This document shows, piece after piece, positions 43,181 to 52,450 of a stretch of 64,000 bases of DNA; within the stretch, counting starts at the first letter, position 1, and each line of letters begins with the position of its first letter. Position numbers and translations under genes: made by a program. The DNA is taken from positions 32,098 to 96,097 of the forward strand of contig NZ_JALNTW010000016.1 of NCBI RefSeq assembly GCF_023161665.1, written 5' to 3'. The notes under the pieces are model-generated. The model did no database searches. It saw only the letters and a program-made list of their open reading frames with translations, and was not told where the DNA came from. This stretch comes from Shewanella sp. 1CM18E (lineage in GTDB: Bacteria; Pseudomonadota; Gammaproteobacteria; Enterobacterales; Shewanellaceae).

Positions 43181-44284
43181 TTTTAAACCAAAACAAAACC
43201 TTAAAAAATTTGATGGTTTAATAATAAACCAACAAATTGCGCTGGTAACTAAAAATGATAAGCTGAAAAGAGAAAGAATCTTTAATAATATAGGAGCTTG
43301 CCACGTGATGACATAATAGCCTATGACGACAATGATAGTCTGATGAAAAATGTAAAAAGGATAGACCAACTCATTACTAAGGCTTATCCATGAGGGAGTT
43401 TTTTCAAAATATAGCTGGGCATAACCTAAGATTGTTAGCAATGCTGACCATGAAACTAAACAACAAACTAACCACCATATAGACCAACGTATATTGAGAG
43501 ATAAGTATTCACTTAAGTCTGGCGAATAATAATATAAATAGAAGAGTATAGTGCTAAATACTAATAAGGTTAAATTGTAAAACCGCTGTTCAAATATCGT
43601 TCTCCAAATGACTTTGCTGCGAATAAAAAGCATTCCAGCAATAAAAAAGAATAAGTAGAATAGCGAAGAAGATAGGTTTTCTATCGTTTTACCTTCGAAC
43701 TGAAAAGTTATTGAAAAATATATTTTTATTACTATTAATAAAATCACCAGTAGGTATAGCCCGATACTATACTTTGATAGTTTTTGCAGAAAGTGAATGA
43801 TTGATGCACCTAAAGATGAGCTAAATAATTTGTTAAGTGGAATTGCTAGCAGGAAAAATACAAAGAGGTATTCTATAAACCAAAGGTGATTAGTTTCTAA
43901 ATTTAATGCAAGGGCTGGGTACTCTTGCCAGTATGATTGCATCTTAGTTATATTTTCAATATAACTTTGTGGCGGAATGACTAGTATTGAGCCAACTAAA
44001 AGCGGAATAAGTAATCTTAGAGATTTGTTTTTAAGAAATTTTACAGCTGTGATTTTTGAAAGCAAAATTACAGAGCTAACACCGGCAATAAAAAACAAAA
44101 CTGGCAGCCTAAACTGTTCAAAATACACCATAATATCATCGAGCAGTTTACTCGAATCGTTATTCATAATGTGCCAACTATCTCCATTAAAAGGCATACA
44201 CACATGATGAGTAAACACAGCAAAAATTAATATCACCCGTAACCAATCTAATTCGGGTAGTCGTTTAGTGTCTTTCAATTCCAT
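43160..44284 (-). CDS. Acyltransferase 3 family membrane protein
   Basis: A 374-residue protein with about ten membrane segments. Its RLPELDWLRVILIFAVFTHH start, with the conserved Arg and His, and the VLFFIAG segment place it in acyltransferase family 3 (OafA/WecH), which O-acetylates cell-surface glycans or other compounds. The gene is distinctly more AT-rich than its neighbours (long runs of A/T, AAA/TTA/ATA codons), a sign of transfer or of local gene turnover. Its C-terminal codons overlap the facing terminator. Substrate unknown. Confidence 0.88.
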   Translation of the reverse strand: MELKDTKRLPELDWLRVILIFAVFTHHVCMPFNGDSWHIMNNDSSKLLDDIMVYFEQFRLPVLFFIAGVSSVILLSKITAVKFLKNKSLRLLIPLLVGSILVIPPQSYIENITKMQSYWQEYPALALNLETNHLWFIEYLFVFFLLAIPLNKLFSSSLGASIIHFLQKLSKYSIGLYLLVILLIVIKIYFSITFQFEGKTIENLSSSLFYLFFFIAGMLFIRSKVIWRTIFEQRFYNLTLLVFSTILFYLYYYSPDLSEYLSLNIRWSIWWLVCCLVSWSALLTILGYAQLYFEKTPSWISLSNELVYPFYIFHQTIIVVIGYYVITWQAPILLKILSLFSLSFLVTSAICWFIIKPSNFLRFCFGLKSKNNPR

Positions 44285-44353
44285 TTGATGACCTTTTAAT
44301 TACATAACAATGAATATGGTAGTTTTGTCTCTTAGCTTTAATTTTTACTGTAG

Positions 44354-44536
44354 TCAGCTTTCTATTTTTATTTCACCAGCTTTTAGCTGGATATCGATGT
44401 GATTTTTTGAACTCTTAATTTCCTTAGGCGTATAACAGCTTATTATCACTATCTCGGATAAATCTCGGTTTTTCATTGATTCGCACTGAACATAGCAATG
44501 TAATTCATTGATGTAAACAGGTTGCTTTTTATCCAT
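44354..44536 (-). CDS. Small hypothetical protein, low support
   Basis: A 60-residue AT-rich open frame, MDKKQPVYINELHCYVQ onward, with no recognisable domain and no clear ribosome binding site. It is on the same strand as, and upstream of, the acyltransferase and could be a small gene or a decayed fragment. Confidence 0.3.
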   Translation of the reverse strand: MDKKQPVYINELHCYVQCESMKNRDLSEIVIISCYTPKEIKSSKNHIDIQLKAGEIKIES

Positions 44537-45039
44537 TCATTGTTTTTAAATATTGTCAATTTGTAAGATTAAACTAGAGCATTTTGAGTCTAGTCTAAGT
44601 TTAAGTCAAAAGTTTAAGTTTCTGATTTTAAAGGTTATACCCTTGATTTAGATTCAAGGGAAAATGTTATTGGTATTCCCTATTACAGTTATCAAATAGA
44701 GCAAAGTTATCGATATATCAAGGTTTCATCAATTCATTAATTTGCCAGCTCATCGGTACACCAAATCACCATCCCCGTTGGGCTAAAAAGTGAGATGTTA
44801 CTCCTGTAGAGCGCCTTTTGTCGTATAGTGCTGTCAATCGGCAAGTTTCTAATTGTACGCAGTACAACCGCAGCATCTAATCAAGCTAAGTGGATTTCAA
44901 GATTATTTTCAGTGCTAAAATGCTCAAAAAATATCAGCAATCGAAGATAAAGTAAGCTATTGTATTGGAAGTATTTAACCTTGTAGCAGGCTTTAGTCGC
45001 ATTTAGCCGTAAAATGATAACTGTCAAGGAAGCGCCAGT
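44537..45039. other. intergenic, AT-rich, nothing recognised
   Basis: About 500 bases; no gene with a ribosome binding site is visible. AAGGA for the channel gene is at its 3' end. Confidence 0.5.
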
Positions 45040-45708
45040 TTGATCAACAAAGTCATTACTAAGCACAATAATTTTTATTATATGACAGCTGCGCTAGTTG
45101 TATTGCTATTAAGCGCATCGTTAGTTAAATCGGTGGCTGACGGCATGATTGAATCCGTATTAGACGGGGTGATCGCGGCAACCTTTCTCGTTTGTGTGGT
45201 TAGTCTAGGAGTAGACAAAAGCTGGAAGCGTTTTATGCAAGGGCTGATTGTTGTTTGGCTCATTGCAGCAATGCTTAAGCGCTTTACTGCCATACCAAAT
45301 ATCGATCTTTTCATGCTAATGCTCATGTTTGCCTTTTTCTGGGGCACCTTTAGTTCAATTGCTAGGCAAATTCTGTTTAGTGGATCTGTAGACGGCAATA
45401 AAATTGTTGGTTCTATAGCGCTGTTCTTGCTGCTTGGCTTAATGTGGGCGTTAGTTTATCTATTGATCTTGGCGCTATCACCGCAGGCGTTTAGTGGTGT
45501 TGAGCATAGTGTCTGGGGGCAAAACTTTTCTCAAATGGCGTATTTTAGTTTTGTAACCCTAACAACGTTGGGCTATGGCGATATCAGTCCGAATACGCCA
45601 TTTGCTCAAGTCGCAGTTTATATGGAGGCAATTGCTGGTGTGTTTTACATGGCAATTGTAGTTGCAAGTTTGGTGAGCGCAGGAATGGCTCAAAAGGAAA
45701 CCCAATAG
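45040..45708 (+). CDS. Potassium channel family protein
   Basis: A 222-residue membrane protein with about six hydrophobic segments. The selectivity filter TLGYGD (176-181) lies between the last two, as in two-helix pore channels (Ion_trans_2). The start is TTG 45040 with AAGGA nine bases upstream; ATG 45082 is a possible alternative. It may be cotranscribed with the next gene, 10 bases on. Confidence 0.88.
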   Translation: MINKVITKHNNFYYMTAALVVLLLSASLVKSVADGMIESVLDGVIAATFLVCVVSLGVDKSWKRFMQGLIVVWLIAAMLKRFTAIPNIDLFMLMLMFAFFWGTFSSIARQILFSGSVDGNKIVGSIALFLLLGLMWALVYLLILALSPQAFSGVEHSVWGQNFSQMAYFSFVTLTTLGYGDISPNTPFAQVAVYMEAIAGVFYMAIVVASLVSAGMAQKETQ

Positions 45709-45718
45709 GAAGCGTACT

Positions 45719-46858
45719 ATGGAAAACCCAATGCAACATAATCAAAGTAAGTTATTCATCAATAATATGATGGAGTCTGCAATTCGAATTGGCTTGTTGT
45801 TTATATTGGTTGTTTGGACCTTTGATATTATTAAGCCTTTTGTGATCCCTGTTTTGTGGGGAGCAATTATCGCAGTGGCGTTAATGCCGATGACTCAAAA
45901 GCTTGAGCGTGCGCTCAAAGGGCGGCGAGGATTGGCGGCAACAATATTAGCATTCGCGGGTATTACATTACTCATTGCGCCATTTTGGATTGTTACTAGC
46001 TCAATTTTTGAAGGGATCTCCCACTCTATTGAAGTGTTGCAGTCAGGCGAAGTTGATATTCCTGGTCCGACTCAGAAAATTGCAGACATTCCTTTGATAG
46101 GTGACAAGCTGTTTGAGGCGTGGGCACTATTTGCCAACAATTTAGAAAAAGCGGTTATGCATTTTCTACCACAAATTAAATCCGCAGTAACTGCTGCCGC
46201 AGGCATGCTAGGTAGCAGCCTAGGAACACTGGTGATGTTTATTATTTCATTGGCTATTGCCGGTGGATTTATGGCTCATGCAGAAAAGTCTGCCGCTGCA
46301 GTAAATACCGTTGCAGTTAAAATTGCGGGAACTCACGGTGAAGAATGGACGAGCTTAACAGCGGCGACCATTCGTAGTGTGCTATTAGGTGTTGTAGGTG
46401 TTGCATTTATCCAAGCGATTTTGATTGGTTCGGCACTATTTACCTTTAGTATTCCAGCTGCGGGGCTATTTACTTTTATCGTATTTATTTTGGGGATAGC
46501 GCAGCTGCCACCGCTGTTGGTGGTTTTACCACTGATCTTCTATGTTTTCTCGACCCACGACTCTACCCCTGCGACCATATTTACAGTGTGGGTGTTAGTA
46601 GCTGGAGTGTCTGACAGCGTATTAAAACCTATGTTAATGGGTCGCGGTGTGGATGTGCCCATGCCGGTTATTTTAATTGGTGCGATTGGCGGTATGATCA
46701 CTGCAGGGATCATCGGTCTTTTCTTAGGGGCGGTCGTTTTGGCTATTTGGTATGAGTTGTTTATGACATGGTTAAAAACTGAAGAGCAGCAAAATGCCAA
46801 TGCGGAACAGGCAAATGAAGCTGAAGATAAGTTGGTGAGTTTGCCGGTTGAAGATTAA
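45719..46858 (+). CDS. AI-2E family (PerM/YdiK-type) transporter
   Basis: A 379-residue permease with about eight membrane segments and the family landmarks in FVIPVLWGAIIAVALMPM, PLLVVLPLIFYVF and DSVLKPMLMGRG. The family includes TqsA for AI-2 but also many transporters without such a role, so the substrate is open. The C-terminus is an acidic cytoplasmic tail. It is followed by a terminator. Confidence 0.88.
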   Translation: MENPMQHNQSKLFINNMMESAIRIGLLFILVVWTFDIIKPFVIPVLWGAIIAVALMPMTQKLERALKGRRGLAATILAFAGITLLIAPFWIVTSSIFEGISHSIEVLQSGEVDIPGPTQKIADIPLIGDKLFEAWALFANNLEKAVMHFLPQIKSAVTAAAGMLGSSLGTLVMFIISLAIAGGFMAHAEKSAAAVNTVAVKIAGTHGEEWTSLTAATIRSVLLGVVGVAFIQAILIGSALFTFSIPAAGLFTFIVFILGIAQLPPLLVVLPLIFYVFSTHDSTPATIFTVWVLVAGVSDSVLKPMLMGRGVDVPMPVILIGAIGGMITAGIIGLFLGAVVLAIWYELFMTWLKTEEQQNANAEQANEAEDKLVSLPVED

Positions 46859-46882
46859 TCCAAGTTACTAAGCGGCAATTTT

Positions 46883-46909
46883 AAAGGATGCTATTGGCAT
46901 CCTTTTTTG
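46883..46909 (+). terminator. intrinsic terminator
   Basis: Stem aaaggatgc with gcatccttt, 5-nt loop and T6 tail, 25 bases after the AI-2E gene. Confidence 0.88.
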
Positions 46910-47100
46910 TATATTTGTTTTGCTGCTATTTGTAAGTTGTAGCTTTGGCTTAGAATTGAAGTTTTAATTACCGATTGGTAAATTACCGCCATTTATACGC
47001 GTCTTTTTAAGGCGTTGTAGACAATATTGGATTAGCAGGCTTGAGCAATAAAATTTAGCCTTTTAGTTTATCCAAAAGATAAAGTCGACGGGACACAATA

Positions 47101-48156
47101 GTGGCAAATTTAAAACCTATAGTTATACGTTGGTTTGAGCAGGGCTTTATATCTAAAGAGTCATTGCCAGCAGCGCTGAATACCGCACAGGGCTCGGCAG
47201 AACCTCATGCTTCGACTACTCAATGGTATGCGCTTATGACTTTACTACTGACTTGGCTCGGTGCCTTGTTAGTGGGAGCTGGCATTGTATTTTTTGTAGC
47301 AGCTAATTGGCAAGGTATGGGGCAGTTTAGCCGCTTCGCTTTAGTTGAAATTTTACTGATTACCTCACTAATGGGCTACATATTGGTGCGCCGACGAGCA
47401 GTCAATTCGGGTGACATCAATGGCTTTGGGTACACCACTGCTAATGCAATACTGCTTCTGTCAGCTATTATCATCGGTAGTTTGCTTGCACTTGTTGGTC
47501 AGACATATCAAACAGGTGCTGATCCTTGGCAGCTCTTTGCTATCTGGGCGTTATTTATGTTGCCGTTAGCACTAGTAGCAGGGAATGAGCTGCTTTGGTT
47601 ATTACTTGGTCTTTTGCTTAACTTAGCCGTGCTACTTTATTTTCAAGCATTTCCGGGATCATTGAGCTGGTTATTTGGCCCAACAGCTTTATTGGCTTGG
47701 TTGTTTTTTCTTAATCTGAGTTTGCACTTAGCTTGCAGTTTGTTAAATGGTCGACTTTTGCGGTTGCCGCGGATATTAAAACCACAGCAACAGCGCTTTA
47801 ACGCGCCGTTATTTCAACAAATGACTATTTTAGCTGCGGTTGTTGCTATCACAATACTGGCAATTGAAGCCCTCTTTGAGGAAGGGCCAAGTATTTGGGG
47901 ATTTGTTTATACGGCCGTTATTGCAGCAGGTTTTTTTGTATATAACCATAAGGTGAAAGATATATTTGTCTTGGCTATTGGCGGCTATAGCTTAGTCACT
48001 GTGGCCAATTGTTTATTTATTCGTGTGGCTCTTGAAAGTAGTGATGTTGTCGCTATGTTTTTGCTGCTAGGGATCAGTATTATTGGCTCGACAACAGGCG
48101 TAACCCTGTGGCTTAAACAGCGTCATAAAGCGTTTAACTGCGGAGCATCAGCATGA
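47101..48156 (+). CDS. DUF2157 membrane protein
   Basis: A 351-residue protein, GTG start. A short cytoplasmic N-terminus is followed by about nine membrane segments, the DUF2157 layout with VGAGIVFFVAANWQGM as its hallmark. It overlaps the next gene by four bases. Function unknown. The three-gene set DUF2157, DUF4401, GDYXXLXY is a recurring bacterial unit. Confidence 0.88.
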   Translation: MANLKPIVIRWFEQGFISKESLPAALNTAQGSAEPHASTTQWYALMTLLLTWLGALLVGAGIVFFVAANWQGMGQFSRFALVEILLITSLMGYILVRRRAVNSGDINGFGYTTANAILLLSAIIIGSLLALVGQTYQTGADPWQLFAIWALFMLPLALVAGNELLWLLLGLLLNLAVLLYFQAFPGSLSWLFGPTALLAWLFFLNLSLHLACSLLNGRLLRLPRILKPQQQRFNAPLFQQMTILAAVVAITILAIEALFEEGPSIWGFVYTAVIAAGFFVYNHKVKDIFVLAIGGYSLVTVANCLFIRVALESSDVVAMFLLLGISIIGSTTGVTLWLKQRHKAFNCGASA

Positions 48157-49346
48157 TTTTAGATAAACTTTTTCATGGCCGCTTTAAAGATAACAATAAA
48201 ATAGCCGCAGCAGAGCTTTGGACGTTATTGGCGGGGAAGGGTCTAGTTAAACAAGATTTAACCCATGCAGAGTTAACGGAGGGAGAGCCTGATAGTCAGC
48301 CTCAATTTCCTAAATCGCCTGAATTTGAAAGTAAAAGCCCTTGGTATATTCAGTTTATGCAATCTATTGGTGCTTGGTTTGCGTCCTTATTTATTTTGGG
48401 GTTCACCATTACCTTTTTTGGCTTACTCTATGATGATCTTGGTACTCAGTTTGCTTTTGGGATCGGTATTATTTATAGCCTTGTTGCTATAGGAATATAT
48501 CGTAGCAATAGCAGTTCGCAGCTGTTTGCTAACCAAATGGCATTATCAATCAGTCTTTGTGGACTACTGTCGTTAGGTTATGGGTTAACAGGTTGGTTTG
48601 AGCCTAATCATGGCATTTACTGGTACTTAAGTTTTGGTTTAGTTTTATTAGTCCACTGGCTGGTGATTAAGCATTATAGTCATCAATTAATGATGAGCTT
48701 TGGTATGCTCGTTTGTTTAGCGGCTATGGCCTATGAGCTCGGTTTTTTGGCATTTGTCGCACCCATTTATTGTATCTCCTTTTGCGCGATATGGCTCTAT
48801 GAAGCCAAAGCTGGTCAATATTATTCCAGGCTTAATGCGCTTGGGTATATGATTGCGGTTTGCTTAGTGCTAATTCAAATTCCGTTACTGATGCAACATA
48901 GTGACTTTCAACATATTGTCGAACAGCCTATTGTTGAGCTGCCTATTGCTCCTTGGTCTAATCTTGCATCCGTGGTGACCGCTTTTTGTATTGGCGCAGT
49001 TGTTATTAATCATATTTTGAGCTCTATACAAATTTCATGGCGCAGCAGTACAGGACTATTGTGTTTGATTGGTTTGGTTTTGAGCGCGGTTTTATCTCTT
49101 GTAATGACCGGGCTAATAACTGCGCTTTTAATATTGGTCATGGGCTTTTACCTTGGTCAAAGGCTACTTTTTGCGCTTGGTGTCCTAGGAGTTTTAAGCT
49201 TTATTGGTTGGTATTATTACAGTTTGCAGTTGCCTTTGTTGGATAAGTCTTTGTGGTTAGTGGCATTAGGTACGATGTTATTATTCGCAAAGGTGTTGAT
49301 GGCCAAATTCATGCCTACATCGCCAGTTCAAATTAATCAAAATTAG
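48153..49346 (+). CDS. DUF4401 membrane protein
   Basis: A 397-residue protein with a polar N-terminus (about 1-65) and ten or so membrane segments, including IQFMQSIGAWFASLFILGF, typical of DUF4401. Coupled to the previous gene (ATGA). Function unknown. Confidence 0.85.
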   Translation: MILDKLFHGRFKDNNKIAAAELWTLLAGKGLVKQDLTHAELTEGEPDSQPQFPKSPEFESKSPWYIQFMQSIGAWFASLFILGFTITFFGLLYDDLGTQFAFGIGIIYSLVAIGIYRSNSSSQLFANQMALSISLCGLLSLGYGLTGWFEPNHGIYWYLSFGLVLLVHWLVIKHYSHQLMMSFGMLVCLAAMAYELGFLAFVAPIYCISFCAIWLYEAKAGQYYSRLNALGYMIAVCLVLIQIPLLMQHSDFQHIVEQPIVELPIAPWSNLASVVTAFCIGAVVINHILSSIQISWRSSTGLLCLIGLVLSAVLSLVMTGLITALLILVMGFYLGQRLLFALGVLGVLSFIGWYYYSLQLPLLDKSLWLVALGTMLLFAKVLMAKFMPTSPVQINQN

Positions 49347-49443
49347 CTTGAACTTTAGCTTTAAACTTTAGTTTTGAATTGCAGTTTACAAATTCAGTTA
49401 ATTAAGGCGCGCATTAACAAAGATACCAGATGGATAGCGAAAC

Positions 49444-49977
49444 ATGGTTGAACAACACAGTAAAAATAACAAACTAACTTGGCCTTGGCCTTGGCCTATG
49501 TATGTCGTTATTGCAACAATCCTTACCATTGTTGCAGTTGTAAATTGGGATATTTATAAAAAAGAGCAACACTTAGCTGACGGTCAAGTGATTCGGTTAA
49601 CGCTAGCACCAGTTGATCCTCGCTCGTTAATGCAGGGCGACTATATGGTGCTTAATTATGCGCTTGCAGCTGAAATCTTGCCGTTGATGGATGAGATTAA
49701 CTCTGATGGGGTGTTGCAAGTAAGCTTGGATGAAAATCGAGTCGCGACCTTAGTGTCGATAGCCAAGGATCCCGATGTTAAACAGCAGACAAGCTCGCTG
49801 GTTAATATTCAATATCGACTGCGTAATAATCGCGTTAAGTTTGCGAGTAATGCATTCTTCTTTGAAGAAGGACAAGCAAAGCGTTATGAGCGCGCTAAGT
49901 ATGGTGAGTTTAGAGTTAACCAACAGGGGGAGTTATTACTGCAATCTATGTTGGATAAAAACTTTAATAAGCTTTAG
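49444..49977 (+). CDS. GDYXXLXY domain membrane-anchored protein
   Basis: A 177-residue protein with one N-terminal membrane segment (about 19-35) and the eponymous GDYMVLNY motif at 65-72. The C-terminal domain is extracytoplasmic. It regularly follows DUF2157/DUF4401 genes, as here. It has the WPWPWPMY repeat before the membrane segment. Function unknown. Confidence 0.87.
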   Translation: MVEQHSKNNKLTWPWPWPMYVVIATILTIVAVVNWDIYKKEQHLADGQVIRLTLAPVDPRSLMQGDYMVLNYALAAEILPLMDEINSDGVLQVSLDENRVATLVSIAKDPDVKQQTSSLVNIQYRLRNNRVKFASNAFFFEEGQAKRYERAKYGEFRVNQQGELLLQSMLDKNFNKL

Positions 49978-50054
49978 CGCTAAATCAATTGTAAAGTCAT
50001 TCAAATTCGGTCTGAAATAAGTAACAAGGTCTAATACTCGGCTTAAACCTTGTT

Positions 50055-50070
50055 ATACCAATCAGTGTTA
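50055..50070. repeat. partial MITE terminal sequence
   Basis: ATACCAATCAGTGTTA matches the first 12 bases of the terminal repeat at 5663 exactly. It lies between converging genes with no partner. Confidence 0.4.
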
Positions 50071-50084
50071 TTGCCGTTATTTTA

Positions 50085-50492
50085 TCATTGTATCCAAGCC
50101 AGTAGCCCAACAATAAACATCGCAAGCAGCGCGCTAAAACTGACGCCAAAAGCGATACTACGCAACACTTTGATATTTAGATAATAACAAAGCATATGTA
50201 ACGCTCGACCAATGAAATAGGCAAGGGCGGAGTCATTGAGCCAATTCGGATTTGCATTTGACAATATCGCGAATAGTACAAATAGCAGTAAAATGCCGAT
50301 ACTTTCATTACTGTTTGCTAGGGCGCGATTCGCTCTAAAGAGCAACTGATTATGATCTTGCTCAATGCCAAAGCCGGGAGTGTGTTTGGCTCTGATCCCT
50401 ACAATATCCACTATGGCTAGCTGTAACCAAAATAAAGCGCCGGATAAACCTAGTACTAAGACTGTAAGTCGATATGGTTCGATAAATTCCAT
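50085..50492 (-). CDS. MAPEG family membrane protein
   Basis: A 135-residue protein with four membrane segments and the MAPEG pattern (RANRALANSNESI resembling the conserved R-[AH]-x-N-x-x-E motif). Bacterial MAPEG proteins include glutathione transferases, but many are uncharacterised. AAGGAA precedes the ATG. It is 18 bases after the next upstream gene. Confidence 0.82.
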   Translation of the reverse strand: MEFIEPYRLTVLVLGLSGALFWLQLAIVDIVGIRAKHTPGFGIEQDHNQLLFRANRALANSNESIGILLLFVLFAILSNANPNWLNDSALAYFIGRALHMLCYYLNIKVLRSIAFGVSFSALLAMFIVGLLAWIQ

Positions 50493-50510
50493 TTTGTTTC
50501 CTTGTTAAGT

Positions 50511-50981
50511 CTAATTATTCCCTTGAACTTTATGCTTTTGTCGCTTTGCGGTTGTGAGTAATTGATAAGTACCTATGGCATAACTGAAGCCGATAACTAA
50601 GCAGATCAATGAGGATATGAGCATAAAGCTCATATTGCCGGCTAGCTCTGCCATATATGGCGAGTCAGCGAATAGCACAACTGGAATGGCGAAGAGGCCT
50701 CTCGTCAAAAATATGAGTGTGATAATTGACAAAATAGGCTTGAGCAAAGGCAGTGTTCTAATGGATTGCGCGCCTGAAAAAGCGTACAAACTCCAAATTG
50801 CAAGAATACTGGCGATGATGGAAGTGATAATCGCTGGATAGGATGATCCTTGCTCCTGCATTTGTGCCATTTGCTCTCCTGCACCAAAAAAGCGGTACCA
50901 GTCTGCACCACCGGCAACAATTATTAGGTGAGTTACTGCAGCTATTGCGGTTAAGGTTCCTGCTAACTTAAGTGATCTCAC
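50511..50981 (-). CDS. Four-segment membrane protein, unknown
   Basis: A 156-residue protein with four hydrophobic segments. Start is GTG 50979-50981: AAAGGAGAG lies six bases upstream on the coding strand, whereas the longer TTG frame (51011) has no site. I do not recognise a characterised family. It precedes the MAPEG gene with an 18-base gap and is probably cotranscribed. Confidence 0.75.
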   Translation of the reverse strand: MRSLKLAGTLTAIAAVTHLIIVAGGADWYRFFGAGEQMAQMQEQGSSYPAIITSIIASILAIWSLYAFSGAQSIRTLPLLKPILSIITLIFLTRGLFAIPVVLFADSPYMAELAGNMSFMLISSLICLVIGFSYAIGTYQLLTTAKRQKHKVQGNN

Positions 50982-51078
50982 GGTTCTCTCCTTTGAACTG
51001 TGTTGTAGCAATTATAAGCCTATGTTGGCAGTACTCTTGGTTTAAATCCTGTTGAAAATACCATTCACTTTAAGCATG

Positions 51079-51465
51079 TTAATTTGCTAGTTCGGTGAAT
51101 ATTTTTTCAGAGACTTTATGGTTGTATTGCCTAGCAATTTTTTGAGAGAAAAACAGTTGTGGTAGCTCGTAGATAGCTATTGCGAGCAGTAAATAAACAG
51201 CCTGATGATAACCTAAACAAAGCCCAGTAATACCAATGACTAAGCAAATGAACTCAATAGCAAAGAGTTGATATTTCTTTAGGTATAAATGATGGAAACC
51301 ACCTAAAAATAACCAGTTCAACGAGGCGTAAGTATCAGGATCTTTTAGCTGTGTGGATTGCTGTTTGTAATAGGCTTTTTTCTGTTCAGCGGGGAGCTCA
51401 TTGACTTGGTTTCGAAGTTGCTCTTCTTGTTCTTCCAATTCGTTCCAAGGTTGCAAATATTGCAC
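51079..51465 (-). CDS. TM2-domain-like membrane protein
   Basis: A 128-residue protein with a charged coiled N-terminus (LEEQEEQLRNQVNELPAEQK) and two membrane segments in the form LNWLFLGGFHHLYLKKYQLFAIEFICL, which resembles the TM2 domain. Start is GTG 51465, overlapping the yidD stop (TAGTG on the coding strand), so the two are coupled. Confidence 0.75.
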   Translation of the reverse strand: MQYLQPWNELEEQEEQLRNQVNELPAEQKKAYYKQQSTQLKDPDTYASLNWLFLGGFHHLYLKKYQLFAIEFICLVIGITGLCLGYHQAVYLLLAIAIYELPQLFFSQKIARQYNHKVSEKIFTELAN

Positions 51466-51689
51466 TAGGGGACCTCATCGTAAATTTTTTGGCAAAGGTC
51501 GGGCTGATTGCAACGTTTAATGCGCGATAAACCTAGTCGCCAGCCTTTTACTGCACCATATTTAATAATGCATTGCTTGGTATATTCAGAGCATGTCGGC
51601 TCAAAATTACACTCGATATTTAACAGCTTTTTTGAACCACCACTAGCTTGATAGCGGTGGATCAATTTTAGCGATATTTGCTTAAACAA
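51465..51689 (-). CDS. yidD: YidD-family membrane insertion factor, paralogue
   Basis: A 74-residue protein with the YidD signature: HRYQASGG, CNFEPTCSEYT, YGAVKGWRLGLSRIKRC. YidD assists YidC. The usual locus is rpmH-rnpA-yidD-yidC; here it is between a TM2-like and a DUF4177 gene, so it is a paralogue or a moved copy. The end, DLCQKIYDEVP, replaces the usual GGxDPVP. Confidence 0.85.
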   Translation of the reverse strand: MFKQISLKLIHRYQASGGSKKLLNIECNFEPTCSEYTKQCIIKYGAVKGWRLGLSRIKRCNQPDLCQKIYDEVP

Positions 51690-51691
51690 GC

Positions 51692-51907
51692 TTATCTACC
51701 TAAGGTAAGAATAACCGCTTCACGCTTCCAAAATAGCATAAAGCGTTTTTGTTCTAGCACTTGGAAAACAACCTGCCAGCCATCTTGAGCGTATTTATTC
51801 ATCTCAGCTTCAATTTTCTGGATAGGTAAGCCACTAGCGCCTAGAAAAATAGTACCGCAGCCGCCTTCAACAATATGAACAACTTTGTATTCTGTATATT
51901 TTGTCAT
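51692..51907 (-). CDS. DUF4177-type small protein
   Basis: A 71-residue protein: YKVVHI, GASGLPIQKIEAEMNKYAQDGWQVVFQVLEQKRFMLFWKREAVILTLGR. The DGWQVV and FW-R-E parts fit DUF4177. Cytoplasmic, function unknown. It is directly upstream of yidD (2-base gap) and starts the small operon DUF4177-yidD-TM2. Confidence 0.8.
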   Translation of the reverse strand: MTKYTEYKVVHIVEGGCGTIFLGASGLPIQKIEAEMNKYAQDGWQVVFQVLEQKRFMLFWKREAVILTLGR

Positions 51908-52106
51908 TATTTATCAACCACATAAAAAAGCCGATGATAGCTGACTAGATCAGTGGTTTCAATAGTAAGTTTATACTGAGTTGATTCGTAAAGCGGAGAG
52001 GCAATGGGCAGCACAAATTCGTATAACTTGAATTTGTGCTTGCCTAATATAAGGATTTTTGCGCGAAAAAATAACCTAGGTCAATATATCCTAAGCTTTG
52101 TGGCAG

Positions 52107-52427
52107 TTATTTTTTGACCCACTTTCCGGATTTATTTTTAATGTAATGACCTTTCTTAGTGGCTTTAATTGCTTTTTCAGCAGCCAACTTGGCCACATCA
52201 TTAACGGTGATCTGATTTTTCTTAGCTATCTTCTCATAATGGGCTTTGCGCTTAGCATTGACTGAACTCACTACCGCGTTAGCTTCAGCTGAACTTTTTA
52301 CTGCGCCTAAGTAGCCATTAAGCTGCTCACCAACTAGCCCTTGAGCTTTAGCATCTTGCAAAGAAATAGCAAAGGCATTAAAGCTAAGTACTAAGCCTGC
52401 AACAAGTACAAGTAATATAGACTTCAT
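52107..52427 (-). CDS. ydbL: YdbL-family (DUF1318) periplasmic protein
   Basis: A 106-residue protein with signal peptide (cleaved near AFA, residue 20) and the DUF1318 core SLQDAKAQGLVGEQLNGYLGAV. YdbL accompanies YdbH-YnbE and modulates them. The ATG follows AGGAGAA. It ends the ydbH-ynbE-ydbL operon. Confidence 0.9.
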   Translation of the reverse strand: MKSILLVLVAGLVLSFNAFAISLQDAKAQGLVGEQLNGYLGAVKSSAEANAVVSSVNAKRKAHYEKIAKKNQITVNDVAKLAAEKAIKATKKGHYIKNKSGKWVKK

Positions 52428-52450
52428 GGGGTTCTCCTATCATTCCTTTG

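Noticed and set aside
44881..45066. 61-codon minus-strand frame
   Set aside because: AT-rich intergenic sequence without a binding site, overlapping the channel gene start.
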